Shown here one piece after another: positions 54,721-64,000 of a stretch of 64,000 bases of DNA. Position 1 is the stretch's first letter. Each line of letters opens with the position of its first letter. Below the pieces are notes generated by a model. It saw nothing but the letters and a program-made list of their open reading frames with translations. It was not told where the DNA came from and did not search any database. Source of the stretch: Piezodorus guildinii (lineage: Eukaryota; Arthropoda; Insecta; Hemiptera; Pentatomidae); contig CM041292.1 in the NCBI GenBank assembly GCA_023052935.1, positions 148,604,939-148,668,938 of the forward strand, in the 5' to 3' direction. Made by a program: the position numbers and the translations under genes.

Positions 54721-56195
54721 TCATCTTTGGCTATAATTATTTGCAGACCGTCAGAAAATTAATATGCAGTAGTATGTTTTAAAAAACAGTTTAATCATTT
54801 CATTTTTCATCATTAAACAGTTACTCATAGGCAAAGTACAACTCTCAATAAACATCTAGAAATGGGAAGAATATTTGAGATTAATATATTAAATGCTGGA
54901 GAATGTGTAAAAATAATTCAAAATTACAGGTATAGAACCTTTATTTCATAAAGGCATTACATGTTTTTATACTTCTGTATTGTGTTTAAATTTTCATAAT
55001 ATAATTTGTATTTATGGCAACAAAACCTGTAGGTTTAAATATGTAAATATATAAAAAATCATGTATGATTTGTATTTACAAGAAGTTAGTCATAATATCT
55101 ATTCAAAGCATAAAAATATGTTGTGCCCATGTCTATAGTTTTGTCTTTTTCATTTGCATTTACATGTATTAGTACACTCACATCTTTGATTTCCGTACTT
55201 AAAATCATTGCCACACAAAATAATCTGCATCAGTTTTATGAAGACTAATTAAAACAATAATGATAGCGAAAATGTTATCAGAAAAAATATTTTATAATAG
55301 GGTTTAATAATTTCAAAATAAATTAAATAGAATAATTTTTAAATATTTAATATAAACATTAATATTTAAATAATTTACAATGCTCAATGAACTGCACATA
55401 AACATCATCATTACAATACAAAATGAAACAATATTTAAGGCTGCATTAAATGCTAGCCTATTATAAACATTTGTAATTAAACAATAACAAATAAATCATT
55501 ATCACAATGATAATACTCTTTGATTTAAAAATTCCCATAATGTATAACATTAAATTTCAAAATATTATAGATGAGTTTCAATGAACGATCAATAATTAAA
55601 CTCATATATTTCATCACAATTAAAACATAACATTCAATCTATTAATTATAAAAAAATATTTACATCACAATAATTACATACTTTAGACATAATATCTTTC
55701 AATCAATTTGCAAATCAACAGTTTGCAATGGCTATTAAAAATGTTTTTGTTTTTTTTAACTTTTAACAATTTAAAAATTTTAGATATGTTACTCCTATTG
55801 ACATAGGTAATGACAAATATTATCACAAATAAAAAAATTAAATTTCTATATAATTATTTTATTATTATAATTATTCATATATTTGTTCCATTAAATTTAT
55901 CACAAACTCTCAAATTACGTTCCGAATAATTTTCTTTATGACAGTCAGTTACCTAATTTAGTAAAAAAAATATTCAATACATGTTTAGATTCATTATTAA
56001 ATATTATTTGAAATTTTGTGCAAGGATTAAAAAATAAATATTTAGAATTATGGCCACTTAGGGTAAATTATAGGATTATGTAAAATATATAAATATATTA
56101 TTACTATGCTTTTGTCTTGCACTTGAGCTTCACCTATAAAGAGCAGGTGCCATACACTACATTAATATTAACATTCATCTTATATACACTATGAT

Positions 56196-56279
<84 letters not shown>

Positions 56280-56285
56280 TGTATG

Positions 56286-56323
<38 letters not shown>

Positions 56324-57410
56324 TATTGTCAGTAATTATATATTAAAATATGAATATATTCTGTATATTCAAAAGCCAATGGATAATTGAAACATCCAAT
56401 TTTTTTAAATTTGGAAAACAAATTTACATCACAAAAATTGTCTTCTAAAATCATTATTAACATAGTCAAATGCAGCCTTCTATTTATTATCATTTAAGAA
56501 AAATGATAAATATATTTGTTTTATAGACACACATGTATACATATTCTTACTTGTACATATATGTACTGATTAGTACAACAATCAATCAGAAAAAATAATT
56601 TTAAATATTTATATAACAATAAAATTAAGCTCAACTTTTCATCTAAAATCTATTTTTCTTTAACTTACTATAATAAATTATTGATGTTTTAATATCTATA
56701 CACTTTCAAACAATTATACTTTCATAGCCTATGGAAATTCAGCAAATTTTAAAATATCAACATTTCAAATTACAAATATTTACAAACGTTAATTATTAAA
56801 TCTTACCTATGCCCTAAAATTACTAATTTCATTTTACAATGGAAAAATCATTAACAATATTTTTTAAATTTTTATTTCCCTCTTATGCGAATGTGGTAAT
56901 CGAGTCATAGATTATAGAAGCATGATGAAACTGCTCATAGCTTTGCAAAACAATAAATTACAAATCAAAATGAATTATAACTTTTTTAGTAAAAAATTGA
57001 AACAACAAATAATAACTAAAATGTGATTATTAAAAAAAAAAAAAAAAAATCATAACACAGTATTCAAAGTTAAATATCTCATTATTCAAATTCCTTGTTC
57101 ATTTTAACCTTGAATATCTGTTTTTTAAATTACAGAATAGTATAAATAAAAATATTTCAACCAATTTATAATGCAATCCATTATTGAATGAAGGAATAAG
57201 TATCCTTATAAGCATTTCAGAAAATTATACATGTAAATGTTTCATATAGATCTTTGTATTCTGCAGATCTTCATGCTTCTATGATCTACTAAGGAATGGT
57301 AAAACACTAAACCTCGACCAACTTTACTACTTCCAATTTTAAACAGAAATCGAAAAGTCGGTTAGCTGGATCCAAGTCTGCGCTCCGATGGCTGGGAGCG
57401 GGCGGTCCTG
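54721..57410. other. Kir gene 3' UTR and AT-rich intergenic sequence
   Basis: The part next to 57411 should be the 3' UTR of the minus-strand Kir gene, but no unique polyadenylation site stands out. The remainder is AT-rich, with poly(A) at 57031-57048. Confidence 0.45.
56201..56326 (+). repeat. compound (TA)n / (GTAT)n microsatellite
   Basis: Long TA run, then GTATGTATG, then a second TA run to about 56326. Confidence 0.95.
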
Positions 57411-60151
57411 TCACAATTCAATGTCAGTCCCTTCCAAGAATGTCTCAAGATTCCTGGCACTGCACAGTGGAGTGTCCACTTGATATGTATTGTGGAAGAG
57501 GCCAAAGTTCACCTGGTATGTCCCTTTAGCTCTGTTGAAGGCAACCAGTGGCTGAAATCTATGTCCCCAGAGTATCTCTGAAGCAACATATGATGTCCTT
57601 GCCTGTGTTGTCTGCCCAGTACTTTCTGTTGTACCCTCCAGTATCACAACAATCTCAAATCTCTCATTGATCATGTCTGCAGCACCCAGTTCATAAAGAG
57701 GGCTTGAGGAGTCAATCTCATGCACGATAACAGTAGGCCAAATAAGAAAAACATCAGAATCATAGTTGTCTGCTTTAACCTTGAAAAAAAAAATATATTA
57801 TTAAAATTTTATATCATGCTTTTAGCTAATGTTAAATCCTACAAACAAATTTTAAAATTGTCTGTGTGTTTTGGGCCAACTTTTTTAATCTCTTTATTGG
57901 TTGTAATTGATATCAGAAAAATATTGATAGCTACAAATTTTACTACGCCATAATCAGTTACTTATAGTAATTTGGTAATTGTAGGCCCGATAAAATTTCC
58001 CAGATGCTAATTACATGCATTAATATGAAACAGGTAACTACAAAAGTTTCAGATATCAAAAAGAGCTGAAGCACAAAGCATTGAAAGTCATAGAGCAATA
58101 GCTCTGGAAAGAAATCTTTTGAACATTGAACACCTTCAAGAGGAACAGAAACAATAAAAAGAGCAGAGGAGAATATATCATTTGACTCACTGAAAGTGAT
58201 AACTGGGAAAATAAAGAAGTGATGTCTATGGTATGGAGGAGATGGTGAATATGGCAAAATAGTTATCTCAATCAATTCATCAGTCTCGATTAGATGAATA
58301 TCATCAACTATACCATCATCACTGATTATTAGTGTATGGTATGAAAAATACTCATCAATAGAGCTATTTAACAACTGTAAGCCATTTTTTCTTCTGGTAT
58401 TCTAAATAGCCTCCTCCTTCCCCCTCCCAAAAAAAAAGAAAACTCAATTATTTCACTTGAACAATTTATTTGATTCTTTTCTTTCTTGAATTTACTCAGT
58501 AATAATGAATTTATTTCAAGTTTTGAAAATTAGGGTCTATAACAATAAGCACATGGCAGAAAGATCCAAAACTTTTAGATAAAAATTCCTATCTTCTAGA
58601 TAGTTTACTATTTAATTTGATGTAAGCATTTCGGTGGATCGGGTACAAGAACTTATTAATAATCTAAAATATAAATAAGTCCATTATGTCCATATCAAAT
58701 GGGGACAGGAAGATTTTTTTTTAGTTGCAAAAAAAAATTAACAATCATACAGTTGCTTAAATAATTGAATAAGTAAGCTTAATATTAAGTATCTGCACCT
58801 CAAAATTATTTATAAATAACCATTGAATATTAAAAGATTTTTTAAATTTGCAATTTTAAACTTACCTTTAAGTCATAGAGAAATGGAGACAAAACCTCTC
58901 CCTCTTTAGTGGTATGAGGTCTAACCAGCTGAGCGCGGACAGACGATCCAATCAGATGTGATTTCTCTCTCATATCACCTACTCGAAACATCAGACACAA
59001 TAGGCCATCTCTCATTGCAATCACAGCATTTCTTGAAAACAACAAGGTTTGTGTTCTTTGCTTAGGACGGGCCATTTTAGCAAATACAATACCAACCATG
59101 AAAGCCTGTAATACAAATCTTAAGTTAGCATTTTTTAAGAAATTAATGTGAATGCAAATTGATTAAAAAAAAAAGTTATAGTTCTTATACTTGAATTTAA
59201 AAAATATTATATTTTAAACCCAATAAGCCATTTTTATAAACAGTAACATGGTGACAATGTAAAGGACCAAATGCATTCAATAAAACGTAAGGAATAAAAG
59301 TTTAATCTAAGAATAATACATGCTGATTTGATTTCTCTGTTTATAGAGATTAAAGAAAGTATTACAAACGGATCATTTTTTAAAATAATAATATAAATTT
59401 TCATTTTTGCATGGTTTTGATGGTCTGAATATAAATATTAAAACAAAAAAAACTTTGATAACAACTTTTCTCACCTGTATAAAGACGCCAGTTATACTCT
59501 GAAGGCACATAACAAATATTGCCTCAGGACATTCCTCTGTTGTAGCACGTCCTCCAAATCCAATTGTATGCTGGTTCTCAACACTGAACAGAAAACAGGA
59601 GGTGAAAGAATTGATATTGTCCACACAAGGGGTCCAGGTATCATCATGAGGGTCCAGGTCTCCATGAGTATAAGATATCAACCACCATATTGCTGCAAAT
59701 ACCAGCCATGAGAGGAGAAAACTCAAGGCAAAAACGAGAAGTGTCCACCTCCACTGAATATCAACAAGCGTAGTGAAAATATCCTGTCAGAAAAACAATA
59801 AATTATTTAGTAAAGTTATAAAATGTAATTAGTTGATTTTCTTGATGAAATTTTAAATAAAGCTAATTAAATATTAAAGAATTTGGTAGCAAGAAAAACA
59901 CTATAAAATTAAAAAATAAATCGTTTATCCAGATAAAATTTTATGAAGAACTTTTACTTTATACCCAATTTGTCATTGAAATAAAATACATTTTGAGATT
60001 AAATATTTATTTGTAAGCATTATTGATAAATACCTGAAGATATCTCCTTCTTCTTTTCGAAATGTGAACCTGAGTGACATTGCAGTCTCCATTCTTTAAG
60101 ACTGCTCTCCTCCTGAGCTTTCTTGTTGCACCCCTGTTGCTGCTCCTGCTT
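57411..60151 (-). CDS. Irk: inward-rectifier potassium channel (Kir), partial
   Basis: Four exons on the minus strand: 60151-60034, 59783-59475, 59105-58866 and 57779-57411 (stop). They give 344 residues with phases that agree; the N-terminus lies upstream. Order: NGDCNVTQVHISKRRRRYLQ before TM1; TM1 (WTLLVFALSFLLSWLVFAAI); pore helix and filter (SVENQHTIGFGGRATTEECP); TM2 (SITGVFIQAFMVGIVFAKMA) with the PKQR lipid-contact stretch; then the cytoplasmic immunoglobulin-like domain (RDGLLCLMFRVGDMREKSHL, SEILWGHRFQPLV, TPLCSARNLETF), ending FLEGTDIEL. It sits in the plasma membrane as a tetramer and sets K+ conductance near rest. In the TM2 position where strong rectifiers such as Kir2.1 have Asp, this protein has Gln, suggesting weaker rectification. 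Close to Drosophila Irk proteins; which paralogue is unclear. Confidence 0.93.
57958..58390 (-). other. unidentified 138-codon open frame inside a Kir intron
   Basis: Same strand as the Kir gene, in the intron between its last two visible exons. A TTACAG acceptor-like word stands just before it at about 58381. The translation begins LNSSIDEYFSYHTLIISDDG and has an acidic stretch (DDGIVDDIHLIETDELIEI), then hydrophobic parts. It contains no Kir sequence and no domain I know. G+C is higher than in the intron around it. It could be a cassette exon, a retrocopy fragment or chance. Confidence 0.3.
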
Positions 60152-63100
60152 CTGTAACATTATATTATTTTATTAGGCAACATGATTCAATAAAACATTA
60201 TCAACATAATTATAATACATAAAGTTTGAATAATATTTGTTTGGAGAATCTTTCAGGATTCTTTATACAATCTATATATTTATATTATTTAAGCTGATAC
60301 TTTAGTTGTTTTTTGGGGGTTATCAGTACTATATGGTATGGCCCTAATCAGTATGGGTATTATTCAATTCAGCCAACCTTAGATATAATCTTCTTTAGAA
60401 ATCTTCTTTTACTTTTAAAGAGATTAATTTTATGTTGTTATTTGTAAGTTCTTTTAGCTTCAAAATCAAATGTTGTTAGGGAAATTAATTTAACATTTTC
60501 TGTTGAAAATGTAATAATAAAGAATATGGAGACAATACTGATGGGATAGAATCCAAGCCTAAGTTATGTGAGTTCTTTAACCTTGGTGAGGTTCTCCAGA
60601 AGCATCCATTATGAAAGCACTAGTTGCTCTTCGGAAATAAAATAATTTATCGTTAGACAAGAAGGTCCAAGAGCTATTTTAGGTATGAGATAACCATGTA
60701 ATAATGTTTGTGGCCTTATGAAATAGGTGTAAAGCAGGTAAATTTTGAAACAAAATTTATTTAGGCAGAAATATGGCGAATATAGAACAAACAAAATGAC
60801 TACGTATTGTTGAAGTGGATTTCACCTCTAGATGGCCAGTCGCAGATCCACTTCCCACTAGCCAACATTAGGACTGTCTTTCCCTCCTTGTTTAAGGATG
60901 AGGCAGGACATGCGCAGTAGACTTCTTTCTATTCCAACAGGTCTCGACCAGAAGGAAATAAAAAAAGTTTACTGGGCATGCTCTGCCAGATCTCTAAACA
61001 AAATAAGCAATGTGGGAACACACCTATTGTGTTGTCAGGCTCAAATTTTCAGATAAGAATTCAAATTGGAAAACTGATAGAAAAATTGTTTTACTCCTTG
61101 TTTTACTCGAAGATATAGATTAACTCTATGTTCTTTATTTAACAGTTAATTTTAGAAATAGTTTCCTGCCAACAATGTTTTATTTAAAGGATAAAAGTGT
61201 CATCTAGGCAATACTAAAACGATTGAAAGGTGTTAAACAAGTAAAAGAAGGTGTCATCATATATTAAATATGTATTTTTTTAAAGTTGATTAAAAATATG
61301 GTAAAAACAATTATAGTGCAATTAACATTTCAACACCAGAGGTCTTCATCAGAACTTTTATAGCATATGTGGGAAGTGAATGAAAATAACTTTTCATTAA
61401 TTTTATAATAATTTATTGAATGGCAACCAAACCATCTCGTCTTTACTTATAACCATATGGTCCCCTATTTAATATTAAACTTTCTTATATTAATTTTAGA
61501 TTCTTTCTTACATTAAAGCCACAAAATGCTCTGTTATTCTCTTTTATACCTTCTTAATTTTAATTATGAAATAAAAAGTAATGTTATTTTTAAGTTTTGA
61601 AAAAATACGTTAGAAATCATAATTGAGATAAAAATAAAAATTTTGTCTAACACTTGACATGATTTTGATGTTTTTAAAGTTTCAATGGGCTATTATATTT
61701 ATTACAGGAATTTAACAATACATGTCTGTTGAATAATTTATTTTTCTGCAAGCACTGTTTTACAGCATACTTGCTCTTGATAAACTGTTCAGAAAACATT
61801 TTCTCTGTCCTTCAACGTGACAAATTAGCATAAATCACATAAATAAGTTATTTATTTGAAGAAAACGACCTAGATTTATTATGAAGGTATTGTAAATGAA
61901 GATTTCTATTAGCAACTAGTTGTTAATTATTCCAACTCAAAATGGTACATTGGCAAATCACCAGAAAATTGACTGTAGATATAGAAATGCAAATTACTAA
62001 CTTCAAATATTTTCTGCTCCTTTAAAAAGTAGTTTTTAATCATTGATCAGTCTTAAATCATTTTTGAAATATCATCATTTCGCTGAAGCTGATAATCAAT
62101 CTCAATACGTGGAATTTTACTTTAAAAAAATGAAAAGAAATTTTTAGCATTCCTAGTTTCATTATTATTTCTTAGAGCTACATAAAATAAAGCGAAATAG
62201 AAGCACTTGAAACGAAAGGAATTTTCTAAGAAAAAATATTGTTTCTTTAATATATTAAAACTTTAACTTGGATTAAAATCATTCTTTAAATATTAATAGA
62301 TGTAATAACTTTACGGAAGTTTTCTGTAAACTTTCATTGTTCATTATATTTTTCAAATAATAATATCATTTTGACTTTGACTTAATCCCCAGTTAAGTTA
62401 TTGCATTAGTATTCAAATATTACATGAGTTGCTGGGTTTAATATAATGTTGCACAAGATTTATGTAATGAAGACTAAGAAGTTTTATTACCTTTAATCAG
62501 TTTATAAAACCATTATTGCCATTTATTTGGTTATTTTCATTTCCTAAATGATAAGACGAATTCTAGTGTGAGATTATCTCTAATGTTAAACTTCAGATGA
62601 CAGTATAAAACAATTATATAAGAGCCAGGCAGGAAAGAAAATAAATAATTTCCTGAGAAAAAAAAAAAAATTGATGTCATTAAATTTTGTACCCTGTTTC
62701 TGTGATAAGCAGTTTTTTTCCTAATTACTAATTCTCTGAAGAGATAAAGGAAAAATACAGAACACTTAGTTATATGAATTGGAAAAGAAATGAAGTAATT
62801 ACCATAATTAATTTTGTTTAGTTAGTTTTTAAAAATATGTTTTATAAGATGAATTTAAATTTGTTAATGCCCCTGTTTTATATCAAATGCACCAGAAGCA
62901 TGATATTAAACATAAACTAGAAAAAAAAGTGTCTTTCCTCAACAGTTTTTTAAAGTGGGGGGGGGGGGGGGTTGAAAATAAGGCAATCAGTTTACAATCT
63001 AACTCAAAATAAAAATTAATCCTATTCTGTGATTACCATAGGCTACTTTTACTGGAAAATAAATTCATATTTCCATTGTTGGAATGAGGAGGAGGTGGAA

Positions 63101-64000
63101 ATTGGGGTTATAGGTATTTTTTATGCCAAATTATAAAAAAATTTTAGGAAAAATAAATATGAAAAAAAAAAATGGATAGAGATGCAGAATAACCTAGTGG
63201 TATAACATATACTTTAAGACCAATTCTCATACCTACCTTATATATATTAAAAAAATCATGAAAAACGGTGGAGCCATTTGGAGGGAGTGTGACCACAAAC
63301 CAAGTGACACGAGATTTTTATATATTTGATTAGATTGCAAAACTATTTCTATTTGCATGTATTAAAAAAATATATCTTTAACATGAACAATATTAATATC
63401 AAAAAGAAAAAAAAAAATTGAATAGATCTATATATGCATCTTTATACCAGTAATATTGAGAATAAATTGATACAGTTATAATATTTTGTAACATATTGGC
63501 TGTTAGGATTACAGGAATATCTCAGACACATCTGGCACAAGTGTGTTGTTTGTACCCTTGAGAACCAGCTGATAAGAGTATCTTTTGTAATTTTATCGAA
63601 TGCGTCCTCACGCTATGAACTGATCCAATCGTAAATAATTTTAAAGCCAATAGCACAAAGTTTAATTTTATGGTAATCATTGCTTCAGAAAAATTTAAAC
63701 ATCGTAAGAAGGTTTAATTTTCATAGAAAAAATGGCTAGAAATGTTTTTGCAGGTGGGTTTCGATAGTATTTTAAAATATTTATTCCACTACTGTATTCC
63801 AAGTATTCCACTACTGCTCCGAAATAGCAACAAGTAAAATAAAAATTCTCTTTTTATATGTGTGACGGATACAACGAAATTTAAGAAAATTTTAAACGAA
63901 AGGTTTTATGAGGTACTTATGTGTATGGAACATAGAATTCGTAACTTTCGTGAGGCACATGAATTGAAATTGAAGTACTTTTATTGGTAATTTACGTCGT
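60152..64000 (-). other. upstream intron of the Kir gene; no further exon recognised
   Basis: AT-rich throughout. It holds a hairpin at 60902-60987, a G run at 62957-62970 and several A runs. The missing N-terminal Kir exon(s) may be here, but I could not identify one. Confidence 0.5.
60902..60987. repeat. inverted-repeat hairpin, possibly a short MITE
   Basis: GGCAGGACATGCGCAGTAGA at 60902 onward pairs with TTTACTGGGCATGCTCTGCC ending 60987. Arms are about 33 bp with mismatches and a loop near AACAGGTCTCGACCAGA. It shares the word ACTGGGCATG with the possible MITE at 43482. Confidence 0.6.

Noticed and set aside
62957..62970. G run as a possible quadruplex or regulatory site
   Set aside because: A single homopolymer with no further G tracts beside it.

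Overview
This is a piece of a eukaryotic, AT-rich, repeat-loaded genome, almost certainly an arthropod and most likely an insect. The evidence is two spliced neuronal genes with GT-AG introns and a transposon mix typical of insects: mariner, Tc1, Helitron, jockey, R1/Waldo-like, RTE-like, copia and gypsy elements, and tRNA-headed SINEs. I cannot name the species from the sequence. Nothing in the window looks prokaryotic.

Host genes. (1) A + strand gene (39851-47276, five introns, 5' exons outside the window or unrecognised) encodes the last three membrane spans and the tail of a stargazin-like TARP / calcium-channel gamma subunit, ending in the PDZ ligand RRTTPV. (2) A - strand gene (60151-57411, four visible exons, N-terminus missing) encodes an inward-rectifier K+ channel with the filter TIGFG. 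The two genes are convergent, with about 10 kb between their stop codons. One plausibly acts on synaptic receptor trafficking and the other on resting potential, but nothing in the sequence shows that they work together.

Region by region. 0-13 kb: SINEs, old non-LTR fragments, an internally deleted mariner with perfect inverted ends, and a repeat family (B) split by an R1-like fragment. 13-16 kb: a 5'-truncated R1-clade (Waldo-like) retrotransposon sitting inside a (CA)n tract. 16-27 kb: jockey remnants, a Helitron that carries a mariner and is itself inside a family A repeat, and a ~1.28 kb near-palindrome lying inside a jockey remnant. 27.9-32.3 kb: a nearly complete jockey-type retrotransposon with one frameshift. 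32-39.8 kb: further family A copies, one split by an RTE-like fragment with a 14-bp target duplication, a gypsy 3' end with LTR, and a third deleted mariner. 39.8-47.3 kb: the TARP gene, with a young copia element (intact LTRs, RT deleted) antisense in its last intron. 47-57 kb: mostly AT-rich sequence with a family A copy, a SINE, a Tc1 remnant and an R1-like fragment. 57-64 kb: the Kir gene and its upstream intron.

The most striking material is nested insertion with readable junctions, an apparently unclassified ~1.1 kb repeat family (A) present in at least eight places, the large foldback element, and the copia element. The copia element appears to use the anticodon-arm part of initiator tRNA-Met as primer, as the Drosophila copia element does. 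I did not find a convincing new multi-gene system.
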